64,000 bases of DNA from an uncultured delta proteobacterium (GTDB lineage: Bacteria > Desulfobacterota > Desulfovibrionia > Desulfovibrionales > Desulfovibrionaceae). The stretch spans positions 737,012 through 801,011 of the forward strand of contig LT599018.1 in assembly GCA_900079685.1 (NCBI GenBank). Direction: 5' to 3'. This document shows, piece after piece, positions 9,403-17,120 of this stretch. Every line of letters begins with the position of its first letter. Position 1 is the first letter of the stretch. A model generated the notes under the pieces. That model worked only from the letters and a program-made list of their open reading frames with translations, was not told the DNA's origin and searched no databases. The translations under genes were made by a program, and so were the position numbers.

Positions 9403-10689
9403 TTACCGGATAATCGTAACCAGCCCCAGGGCAATGGTCGGCACATAACTGAGCAGCAGCACGATTCCCAGTTCCACAAAAAAGAACGGGATGATGTATT
9501 TGCTGATTTGCTCAAGGGTCGTGCCGTGCTCGCGCACAAGCCCCTGCGCCACAAACAGGTTGACGGCCATGGGCGGCGTAATCATGCCCAGCGACGTGTT
9601 TACGATAATGATGATGCCCAGCGCCAGCGGGTCCAGCCCTATCTGGGCCGCGATGGGCAGCAGAATGGGCGTTACGAGAAGAATTATGGCCTGGGTTTCC
9701 AGGAATACGCCCAGGAAAAGCAGGCAGATGTTGATGAGCAGGATCAGGACGAAAGCGTTGGTGGTTATCGCCATCATGCCGTTGACGATGGCCTCGGAAA
9801 CCTTGCCCACGTTGAGCAGCCACGCGAAAGACTGCGAGCAGGCGATGACGAAAAACACTATCGCCGTGCTCACCCCGGCGTTGATGATGATTTTCTTCAT
9901 CGTTTCCATGTCCATTTCCCTGTAAATAAGGAAACTCACGATGAGGCTGTACAGGGAGGCAACGGCGCCGGCTTCCGTCGGGGTGAAAATGCCGCCGTAA
10001 ATGCCGCCCAAAATGATTATGGGCATGAACAGCGCCAGAATAGCCCCGTAAAAGGCCGCGCCGAGTTCGCTCAGGCGAAACGCGCCGGAGGTGGGCACAT
10101 TGAGCTTTTTCGCCATTTGAGAGGCGCATACGCACAACACAAACGCAAGAACGACGCCAGGCACAATGCCGGCGATAAAAAGATCGCCGATGGATACGCC
10201 GGCGACAACGCCGTAAGTGATCATGGGGATGGAGGGCGGTATGACCACGCCCAGCGTGCCCGCTGCGGCTGCGGTCGCCGCGGCGAAAGGCGGTTTATAC
10301 CCTTCCTTGACCATGGAAGGCACCATAATGCCCCCGATTGCCGCCACGGTCGCCGGGTTGGAACCGCTGATGGCGCCGAAAAAAGCGGAAGCCACGACGG
10401 TAATCAGGCCGAGCCCGCCCCTGAAAGACCCCACCAGTGCGGAAGCAAGACGGATCAGGCGCTTGGATATGCCGCCGTGCTCCATGATGCCGCCGGCCAG
10501 CATGAAAAAGGGAATGGCCATGAAAGGGAAAGAATCGATGGCCGTAAACATGCGCTGCCCCACCACGATGGGGCTGATGGGCAACGGGCCGCTCAAAATG
10601 CCGACGATGGCGGAAAAACCGATGCAGATGGCAATGGGAATGCCCATAGCGAGAAGGGCGAACAACGTTCCGAACATAGCAAAACCCAT
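9403..10689 (-). CDS. dctM: TRAP transporter large permease (DctM family)
   Basis: A 428-residue, highly hydrophobic protein with about 12 membrane segments, the normal size of the TRAP large subunit that carries the substrate using the sodium gradient. Family signatures include SFPFMAIPFFMLAGGIMEHGG and the repeated GAISGSNPATVAAIG / PPSIPMITYGV segments. GGAGGTG lies 6 bases before the ATG at 10689. The longer upstream frame overlaps dctQ in another frame and was rejected. It is the last gene of the acid-sugar operon. Confidence 0.94.
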   Translation of the reverse strand: MGFAMFGTLFALLAMGIPIAICIGFSAIVGILSGPLPISPIVVGQRMFTAIDSFPFMAIPFFMLAGGIMEHGGISKRLIRLASALVGSFRGGLGLITVVASAFFGAISGSNPATVAAIGGIMVPSMVKEGYKPPFAAATAAAAGTLGVVIPPSIPMITYGVVAGVSIGDLFIAGIVPGVVLAFVLCVCASQMAKKLNVPTSGAFRLSELGAAFYGAILALFMPIIILGGIYGGIFTPTEAGAVASLYSLIVSFLIYREMDMETMKKIIINAGVSTAIVFFVIACSQSFAWLLNVGKVSEAIVNGMMAITTNAFVLILLINICLLFLGVFLETQAIILLVTPILLPIAAQIGLDPLALGIIIIVNTSLGMITPPMAVNLFVAQGLVREHGTTLEQISKYIIPFFFVELGIVLLLSYVPTIALGLVTIIR

Positions 10690-10691
10690 GG

Positions 10692-11168
10692 TTACACCTC
10701 CCCGTCCAGTCTGCGCCAGTCGCCCCAATAGGCTTGGATGGTGCGCACGGCGAGCAGGATCATGCCCAGGGGCACGCCGGCGTACGCGATCCAGATGGGA
10801 ATCATCAAGGCGGGCGACGTTTGCCCGATCACCATCTGTTTGCCGATGATGGTGAAAAGAAACGCGGAAATGATGCCGCAAAACGTCAGGATGATCGCTG
10901 CCTGAACAATAATGACAAGGCGCTTGCCGGCTTTGCTTTTGACCATGTCGGTAAGCACCGCCACGCCGATATGCGCGCGGCGCTTCATGGCAAGGGCTAT
11001 GCCGATATAGCCGAGATACACCATGGTATACCGGGCCACTTCCTCACCCCAGAACATGGAAAAAAAACCGGTATAGCGGGCGGTTGTCGCGGCGAGCACC
11101 ACAACGACCATGACGGGGAACAGGACGAGGATGGCGTATTCCTCAAAATTGTCGATAAATTTACGCAT
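10692..11168 (-). CDS. dctQ: TRAP transporter small permease (DctQ family)
   Basis: A 158-residue membrane protein with four predicted helices (about 12-32, 45-60, 85-108, 125-145), the standard form of the small TRAP subunit. The family segment EEVARYTMVYLGYIGIALAMKRRAHIGV is present. Its stop lies 2 bases from the dctM start and it follows dctP, giving the usual P-Q-M order. Confidence 0.92.
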   Translation of the reverse strand: MRKFIDNFEEYAILVLFPVMVVVVLAATTARYTGFFSMFWGEEVARYTMVYLGYIGIALAMKRRAHIGVAVLTDMVKSKAGKRLVIIVQAAIILTFCGIISAFLFTIIGKQMVIGQTSPALMIPIWIAYAGVPLGMILLAVRTIQAYWGDWRRLDGEV

Positions 11169-11268
11169 AACGCCTCGTTTCGCGGCTGAGGGCCGAAGTT
11201 GAAATTAACCGGGCGGAGCCTGAAAGACCGGCAGCGAGCCCGCGGGCCCGCTGCCGTTACGATGCACG

Positions 11269-12246
11269 TTACTTCTGCGCCTTGACCAGGCTGTCGATGA
11301 CGTCCTTGCCGATGGTGGATTCAAACTCCTTGTACACGGGGGCGAGGGTCTTGGCCCATTCGGCCTTGTCCACTTCGATAATTTCCGCGCCGCCCTTCTT
11401 CAGGTCTTCGATGAGCTTCGCTTCGCCGTTCTTGCTGAAATTGCGTTCCCAGTCACGCGCTTCGGCAATGGATTTGGTCATGATGTCGCGATGCTCGGGG
11501 GTCAGCTTTTCCCATACCTGCTTGTTGATAAGCAGAATGGCCGGGGCGTAGAAGTGGCCGGTCAGGCTGACGTACTTGTTCACTTCGTAGAACTTGGAGG
11601 TGTAGATGATGACCAGCGGGTTTTCCTGCCCGTCAACGGTCTTCTGCTGCAGGGCGGTGAACAGTTCGCCGAACGGCATGGGGGTCGGGTAGGCGCCCAG
11701 GGTTTTAAACGTGGCGAGGTGGACCGGGTTTTCCATCAGGCGGATTTTCAGGCCCTTGGCGTCCGCGGGCTTTTTCACCGGCAGTTTGGAGTTGGTCAGC
11801 ATGCGGAAACCGTTCTCCCAGATGGAAAGGCCGATCATGTTCTGCTTTTCCAGAGACTTCAGAATAGCCTGGCCGTCCGGTCCGTCCATCCACTTGTAGG
11901 CTTTTTCGCGGTCAGTGACGATGAACGGAAGGTCGAACACCATGAATGTCTTGGTAAAGTTCGCCAGGGGGGCGGAAGAAACCAGGGACATTTCCAGGGT
12001 GCCCATGGTCACGCCTTCAATAGCGTCACGCTCGGAACCGAGCTGGGAGGAGTGATACACGTCCAGGGACAGCTCGCCCTTTGTTCTTTCTTTCAGAAGT
12101 TTGTCAAGGTAGAGAAGACCGTTGTGGTAATGGGAAGTGGGGTCAAGGGTGTGGTTGACGCGAAAAACGGTCTTGCCCTGGGCCACGGAAACCATGAGAA
12201 CGGCAGCCAGTGCCGCGATCATCAGAATGCCAACGCGTTTTTTCAT
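11269..12246 (-). CDS. dctP: TRAP transporter substrate-binding protein (DctP family)
   Basis: A 325-residue periplasmic receptor with a Sec signal peptide (about residues 1-24, ending VAQG). The mature part contains the DctP signature KIRLMENP near residue 168, whose Arg contacts the substrate carboxylate in known family members, followed by GAYPTPMPFGELFTALQQKTVDGQENP. A carboxylate ligand is therefore expected, and the operon context points to a four-carbon sugar acid. AAAAGGAG precedes the ATG. Confidence 0.94.
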   Translation of the reverse strand: MKKRVGILMIAALAAVLMVSVAQGKTVFRVNHTLDPTSHYHNGLLYLDKLLKERTKGELSLDVYHSSQLGSERDAIEGVTMGTLEMSLVSSAPLANFTKTFMVFDLPFIVTDREKAYKWMDGPDGQAILKSLEKQNMIGLSIWENGFRMLTNSKLPVKKPADAKGLKIRLMENPVHLATFKTLGAYPTPMPFGELFTALQQKTVDGQENPLVIIYTSKFYEVNKYVSLTGHFYAPAILLINKQVWEKLTPEHRDIMTKSIAEARDWERNFSKNGEAKLIEDLKKGGAEIIEVDKAEWAKTLAPVYKEFESTIGKDVIDSLVKAQK

Positions 12247-12417
12247 TACAAACTCCTTTTTTATTCCTTTTTGCTAAACTGTGTCGTTACGACGCCTGAA
12301 AGCCTCCAAAGGTGTCTTTCCGCTGTCTCCTCCGTATAGATGGTGCGCGAATTTCTGCCTGAGCCGCCTCCGGGCGAAGGTTACGCCCCGCGCCGGCGGC
12401 CCGGCATGCCGGTTTTG

Positions 12418-13596
12418 CTATTTGGGCCAGTCGCCGAAGCTGCGAAGCAGGATTTTTTCCACCTGCGCCTGGTCCACCGCTCTGGGGTTGCTGTTCCAGA
12501 GGCGCGCGTTCAGGAGCGTCAGCGGGGCCATTTCTTTCACATGCGCTTCGGCGCCGCCGTAATTTTCCAGGCCGAAAACGAAATCCATGCTCTTGGCAAG
12601 ATCCGTCACCGCCCGCACGGACAGCGCCGCCCCGTCATACAGAGACAACCCCGCCGTGTGGTAGCCGAAAATTTCCGCGATATGCCGGTATTTCTCCGGC
12701 GCGGCAATCAGGTTGTATTCCATGGTCGCCGGGAGCATAAGCGTGGTGGCCAGCCCGTGCGCCAGGTGGTAGCGCGCGCCCGCCGCCATGGCGCAGGCAT
12801 GAGCCCCGCCGCACTGCGTATTGGTAAAAGCCATGCCCGCCAGCAGGCTCGCCGTAAGCATGCCTTCCCTGGCTTCCACGTTTGCGCCGTCCGCATAGGC
12901 TTTGCGCAGATACTTGGCGATCAGCTCGATGGCCCGCACCGCCAGGCAGTCCGTCAGGGGGGTCGCCGCTCGGCTGACATACGCCTCAATGGCGTGGATC
13001 AACGCGTCAAGCCCGGTCCAGGACGTCATGCGCGGCGGCAGGCTCAGCGTCAGTTCCGGGTCGATCAGCACGGTGTGGGCGTACATGAATTCGGACACAA
13101 TGCCGAGTTTCACCTGCCGTTCCACGTCGTTCAGGATGCTGATATTGGTCGCTTCCGACCCCGTGCCCGCCGTGGTGGGGATGAACAGCGTCGGCAAGCC
13201 GGGGTTGGGAACAAGGTTGACGCCGACCAGCTTGCGCAGGTCTCCGCCGGGATTGCCGGTCATAACCGCCGCGATCTTGGCGACGTCGATGGAACTGCCC
13301 CCGCCGAACCCGATGACCAGATCAGGCTTGTCGGCGGTAAGGAGCGCGATAACTTCCTTGGCCTGGTCCAGGGTGGGATCGGCACCGACCTGGTTGTACA
13401 CGGCGACGGCGATGCCCGCCTCCTCAAGCGATTTCCGGACAGGCTCGTCGAGCTTCAATGCCGCGATGCCCGGGTCCGTGACGAACATCACCTTGCAAAC
13501 GTTGCGGGGTTTCAGCAATTCCCCAAGGGAACGGCTGATGCCCTTGCCTACCCGGATAAACCCCGGGGATGCGAAAACGGTGCCGAAATTTGCCAT
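12418..13596 (-). CDS. Iron-containing alcohol dehydrogenase (group III)
   Basis: A 392-residue NAD(P)-dependent dehydrogenase of the FucO/1,3-propanediol dehydrogenase family. The nucleotide site is GFGGGSSIDVAK (97-107), followed by TTAGTGSEAT (141-150). The four metal ligands expected from FucO are present: Asp197, His201, His266 and His280. A second conserved His four residues after the third ligand (FucO His267) is Met270 here. It lies between the PdxA-like gene and the TRAP genes; it may reduce or oxidise an aldehyde intermediate of the same pathway, but the substrate cannot be read from sequence. Confidence 0.88.
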   Translation of the reverse strand: MANFGTVFASPGFIRVGKGISRSLGELLKPRNVCKVMFVTDPGIAALKLDEPVRKSLEEAGIAVAVYNQVGADPTLDQAKEVIALLTADKPDLVIGFGGGSSIDVAKIAAVMTGNPGGDLRKLVGVNLVPNPGLPTLFIPTTAGTGSEATNISILNDVERQVKLGIVSEFMYAHTVLIDPELTLSLPPRMTSWTGLDALIHAIEAYVSRAATPLTDCLAVRAIELIAKYLRKAYADGANVEAREGMLTASLLAGMAFTNTQCGGAHACAMAAGARYHLAHGLATTLMLPATMEYNLIAAPEKYRHIAEIFGYHTAGLSLYDGAALSVRAVTDLAKSMDFVFGLENYGGAEAHVKEMAPLTLLNARLWNSNPRAVDQAQVEKILLRSFGDWPK

Positions 13597-13695
13597 AGAA
13601 CGTGCTCCTTTCGTGTCTGGCGGGCTAAAACGGGAATATATGTAACTCTATAACACTGCCCTGCTTGGACGAAAATAGTATTTATCGGGCCGGCA

Positions 13696-14694
13696 TCACA
13701 AACCCTTGCGGAAATTCGGCGCGTACAGCGCCGCCAGGCGGATCGCCTCCACCATGCTCACCGCGCTGACCTTGCCTGTGCCCGCGATGTCAAAGGCCGT
13801 GCCGTGGTCCACGGACGTCCGCAAAAACGGCAGGCCGAGGGTGAGCGAAATGGTGCGTTCAAAATCCACCATCTTCGACGCGATGTGCCCCTGGTCGTGA
13901 TACAGGGAAAGCACCGCGTCCCACGCGCCTTTCAGCGCGAAGTGGAATACCGAATCAGCCGGTTTCGGGCCCTCCACCCGGTAACCTTCTTTACGGGCGT
14001 CCTCGATCGCGGGCACGATCTCGGCATCCTCCTCGCAGCCGAAGAGGCCGTGCTCCCCGCTGTGGGGGTTAAGGCCCGCGACGGCCAGGCTCGGATTGTC
14101 AATGCCCAGCCGGCGCAGCGCATTCGTGCAGCGGCGGATATAATCGAGCACCCGCTCCCGCTTCACGGCCTTGCAGGCATCCAGCAGCGACATGTGCCGG
14201 GTGAGGAAAAAAATCCGCAGGTCGTGGACCTGGAACATGGTCAGGGGATCGTTGCTGTTCGTCAGTCCGGCCAGAATTTCCGTATGGCCGATAAACGGCA
14301 CGTTGGCGGCCTTTAAGGATTCCTTGTTGATGGCCGTTGTTGCCAGCGCGTCGACCTTGTCCGCCATCGCAAGATCGACGGACGTTTTAATATAGTCAAA
14401 CGCGGCCTGGCCGCACATGGCGCTGACCTTGCCGTACGCAAAGGCATTCAGGTCGATATTGTCCAGGTGCAGCAGGTTGAGCGCCTTCTCGTCCAGACCG
14501 GACAGGTTTTCGTCAACCCGGCGTATCGCCACGTCCACGCCCATGGCCTTGCCCGCCCGGCGCAATATTTCCTCATGGCCGACGGCCACGACGCAGGCAT
14601 TGTCACGGACCGCCGGGTCAACCATGGAGGCCATGAGAATTTCCGGCCCCACGCCGGCGGCATCGCCCATCGGTACACAAATAATCGGTTTCAT
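13696..14694 (-). CDS. PdxA-family 4-phospho-sugar-acid dehydrogenase (PdxA2-like)
   Basis: A 332-residue protein of the 4-hydroxythreonine-4-phosphate dehydrogenase family. Metal-site histidines are in IGHTE near 136, [10 protein letters not shown] near 165, NPHSGEHG near 210 and LYHDQGHI near 266. In the biosynthetic enzyme the product feeds vitamin B6, but PdxA2 paralogues next to DUF1537 kinases oxidise and decarboxylate 4-phospho-D-threonate or D-erythronate to dihydroxyacetone phosphate. The kinase ends 3 bases upstream, which favours the catabolic role. A true PdxA function cannot be excluded without a second copy in the genome. Confidence 0.88.
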   Translation of the reverse strand: MKPIICVPMGDAAGVGPEILMASMVDPAVRDNACVVAVGHEEILRRAGKAMGVDVAIRRVDENLSGLDEKALNLLHLDNIDLNAFAYGKVSAMCGQAAFDYIKTSVDLAMADKVDALATTAINKESLKAANVPFIGHTEILAGLTNSNDPLTMFQVHDLRIFFLTRHMSLLDACKAVKRERVLDYIRRCTNALRRLGIDNPSLAVAGLNPHSGEHGLFGCEEDAEIVPAIEDARKEGYRVEGPKPADSVFHFALKGAWDAVLSLYHDQGHIASKMVDFERTISLTLGLPFLRTSVDHGTAFDIAGTGKVSAVSMVEAIRLAALYAPNFRKGL

Positions 14695-14697
14695 ATG

Positions 14698-16035
14698 CTA
14701 TCCTAGAGATTGTCTGGTTTGGGTTCCTATTTTGGTGAAGAGAAACTCGACGCACTGCACGAGTCCTTCGCTGTCGCCCACAAAGCCGCCCTTGGTCACC
14801 ATGGGCAGGCCGGGATGGCTGCCGCCCAGAACATGGCCGTACACGGCCAGCGGAATGACGTTGTCGCGCACGCTGAAGCCCGTTCCGCCCAAAGTCCGGA
14901 TGGTTGTGACCGTGACCTCGCCGCCCGAGGTGTAGAGCCCGCCGATACGCAGCTCCGGTTTACCCAGCAGCCGCTCCGCTATGGCCGCGAGCGCCGTGTT
15001 GATCTGCACGGATATTTCGCTCGGCGTGAGGCCGAGCCGCGCGGACAATTCCTCCATGGAAAACACGTCCTCGGGCCGCTCCACCGTGCACACGCCGAAA
15101 ACATTGGCGCCTTGCGGGTTGGAGAGGGCCGTGACGGCTGCCTCTATCTCCCGCTCCCGCCGGTCCGCATCAAGCAGTTTTTCGCAATCCACGCGCACGA
15201 TATGGGTTTTATGGGCCAGGCGGAGCGTTTCAATTTGGCGCTGGGTCAATTCGCTGGTGCTCCCGATGATGGTCAGCACCCTGTCCACGAACTCGACTTC
15301 CGGGGAGGCCAGGCGCACGGCGGCCAGCTCCGCGGTGAACGGACCGGGGTCCACGGCGAGAACCGGGAACGGCATCTCGCGAAATCCCTGGGCCACCGCC
15401 ACGATATCGTCGTTGGTCACACCGTCGCAAACGATGATGCGGCACCCCTCGCGCCAGAGGCGCAGCGCTTCCGCGCGCACGGCTTCCGGCCCGGCGAGGA
15501 CGGTCGTCAGGGAAATGAAGCCGCTGGGCAGGTCGGTCTGCTCCGCGATAACCGTGATGGTGGAAGACGATTTGACCGGAGTGGCCGCATCCCGGGCGAT
15601 GGGCGAGCGTTCCAGGGGGATGCCGTGAACGATGAGATACCCCCCGGCGGCGATTCTGCCCGAGCCGGGAAACGGCGGCACCACGACGGCCACGGCCTTT
15701 TCGCCGCCGGGCCCGGCTGCCGCGTCAAGCGCGGCGAGAGCCCCTTCGATTTCCGCCCCCACATTGCCCCGCAATGTGGTGTCAATCCGTTTGGAGACGA
15801 CCACCGGCTTTTGCGCGGCGAACAAAGAGACGGCCTTGCGGACCTTTTCCCTGGCTTCCCCGGGGTTCAAAAGTCTGCTGTCCGCGGTGAACGCGACGGC
15901 GGTATAGCCCTCGAACTCCCGCGGATCCCATTTTTCAAGATCAAGACAGGTGGCGCTCGGGAACCCCTTGGCCGTCAGAAGCGCGCCGTTGGAGTTGGCG
16001 CCCGTGAGGTCGTCCGCGACGACAACGATTTTCAT
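14698..16035 (-). CDS. Four-carbon acid sugar kinase (DUF1537 family)
   Basis: A 445-residue kinase of the DUF1537 family (DtnK/OtnK type), which phosphorylates the 4-hydroxyl of threonate, erythronate or 2-oxotetronate with ATP. The N-terminal domain begins with VVADDLTGANSNGA, the substrate-site signature. The C-terminal nucleotide domain carries TLGGTGFSV and HPGLPMVTKGGFVGD, matching the family glycine-rich motif. It overlaps the end of the regulator gene by four bases and is followed closely by the PdxA-like gene, the arrangement described for D-threonate catabolism. Confidence 0.9.
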   Translation of the reverse strand: MKIVVVADDLTGANSNGALLTAKGFPSATCLDLEKWDPREFEGYTAVAFTADSRLLNPGEAREKVRKAVSLFAAQKPVVVSKRIDTTLRGNVGAEIEGALAALDAAAGPGGEKAVAVVVPPFPGSGRIAAGGYLIVHGIPLERSPIARDAATPVKSSSTITVIAEQTDLPSGFISLTTVLAGPEAVRAEALRLWREGCRIIVCDGVTNDDIVAVAQGFREMPFPVLAVDPGPFTAELAAVRLASPEVEFVDRVLTIIGSTSELTQRQIETLRLAHKTHIVRVDCEKLLDADRREREIEAAVTALSNPQGANVFGVCTVERPEDVFSMEELSARLGLTPSEISVQINTALAAIAERLLGKPELRIGGLYTSGGEVTVTTIRTLGGTGFSVRDNVIPLAVYGHVLGGSHPGLPMVTKGGFVGDSEGLVQCVEFLFTKIGTQTRQSLG

Positions 16036-16841
16036 GGCATCTCCGCGCGTTTGGAAACGGTACTTTCCGGTTCCGGAACAAAGGACGCCAGACGCAAAAC
16101 TCCCTCAGCCGTGGCAATGGACTCGCGCGATTTGCGCGGCAGGCCTGAATCGGAAATGATGCAGGAAAAATCGGCGAGCTCCCCCACGGCCCAGGTGCTG
16201 AACGTGCCGAACTTGGAAGAATCCGCCAGCAGCACGGCCTGCTCGGCGCAGGCGATCATCTGCCTTTTCACGCGCATTTTCGCGGTGGAGCTGGTGGTCG
16301 CGCCGTGCTTGGCATCCCACACGTTGGTCCCGATAAACGCCTGGGTGACGCTGAGTTGCGAAAGATAATCCACCGCGCTCTGGTCGTTGCAGGACCGGCT
16401 GAGCGGATCAATCCACCCGCCCGTGACGTACACAGTGACGGTGGGGCTGGAAGAAAGGAGCAGCGCTATCTGTAAATCCGGTGTGATAACCGTAACGGTT
16501 CTGCCGCGGAGCAGGTCCGCGAGTTCCAGCGTCGTGGTTCCGGCATCGAGCATAATGCAGCTTTCGTCCTGAACGAGCTCGGCAGCCACGGCGGCAATGG
16601 CCTTTTTGGCCTCCAGCATGGTCGCGGCTTTACTGGCGTAAGGAATTTCGTGGGAGAGAAAATGCGGGGGAACGGCTCCGCCCCAGGTGCGCTTGAGCAT
16701 GTTCTCCTGCTCAAGAATTTTCAGATCACGCCGGGCGGTCATGACCGATATACCGAAATGCCTGGCAAGCGTATCCGTGTCCACGCCGCCGTTTTGCTGT
16801 ATGAAAACAGCCATCTCTGAGCGTCGCCTGGCAGGAAGCAT
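16032..16841 (-). CDS. DeoR/GlpR-family transcriptional regulator
   Basis: A 269-residue regulator with an N-terminal winged helix (VDTDTLARHFGISVMTARRDLKILEQ, read in pieces, then LKRTWGGAV) and a C-terminal DeoR sensor domain whose LDAGTTTLELADLL forms the phosphate-sugar pocket. The ATG at 16841 was chosen because AAGGAG lies 6 bases upstream; an in-frame TTG at 16859 would put that ribosome site inside the gene. It is the first gene of the acid-sugar operon and probably represses it until a phosphorylated intermediate binds. Confidence 0.9.
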   Translation of the reverse strand: MLPARRRSEMAVFIQQNGGVDTDTLARHFGISVMTARRDLKILEQENMLKRTWGGAVPPHFLSHEIPYASKAATMLEAKKAIAAVAAELVQDESCIMLDAGTTTLELADLLRGRTVTVITPDLQIALLLSSSPTVTVYVTGGWIDPLSRSCNDQSAVDYLSQLSVTQAFIGTNVWDAKHGATTSSTAKMRVKRQMIACAEQAVLLADSSKFGTFSTWAVGELADFSCIISDSGLPRKSRESIATAEGVLRLASFVPEPESTVSKRAEMP

Positions 16842-16866
16842 ACTGCTCTCCTTACTCAAAGTTGAT

Positions 16867-16885
16867 CAAAATTTTATCTATTTTG
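16867..16885 (-). promoter_or_regulatory. Candidate operator of the DeoR-type regulator
   Basis: A perfect inverted repeat CAAAAT-N7-ATTTTG lies about 26 bases before the regulator start and covers the predicted transcription start. DeoR-family proteins often bind such AT-rich repeats, so autoregulation is a reasonable inference. Confidence 0.45.
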
Positions 16886-16890
16886 GTTCT

Positions 16891-16919
16891 TTTTGAGCAT
16901 TAATCATAGTGGATGTCAA
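16891..16919 (-). promoter_or_regulatory. Candidate promoter of the acid-sugar operon
   Basis: On the minus strand a perfect TTGACA (16914-16919) is followed after 17 bases by TCAAAA (16891-16896), a weak -10. The predicted start falls inside the CAAAAT-N7-ATTTTG repeat. The surrounding 16,860-17,000 stretch is strikingly AT-rich compared with its neighbours. Confidence 0.45.
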
Positions 16920-17120
16920 GGCGGCGCATCTGCAAAACGTTTTTAAATATAGAGTAATTATTTGTTATTATTGTTTTATATTATATTATGAAATAACTAC
17001 AGGGTACAGTCGGGAATGGTTTATTTTGTGAAAACGAACACAAGCGACCAACATCCCGGCACGGTCAAGGGGGGCAGACCGGAATACGCGTTCAGGCGGG
17101 CATCAAACAGGGGGAAATCG

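Noticed and set aside
12640-12900. Suspected loss of an iron ligand in the alcohol dehydrogenase
   Set aside because: Counting against FucO shows the replaced residue is the non-ligand His267; all four ligands are present.
16842-16859. TTG start for the DeoR regulator at 16859
   Set aside because: It would place a strong AAGGAG inside the gene; the ATG at 16841 is correctly spaced from it.
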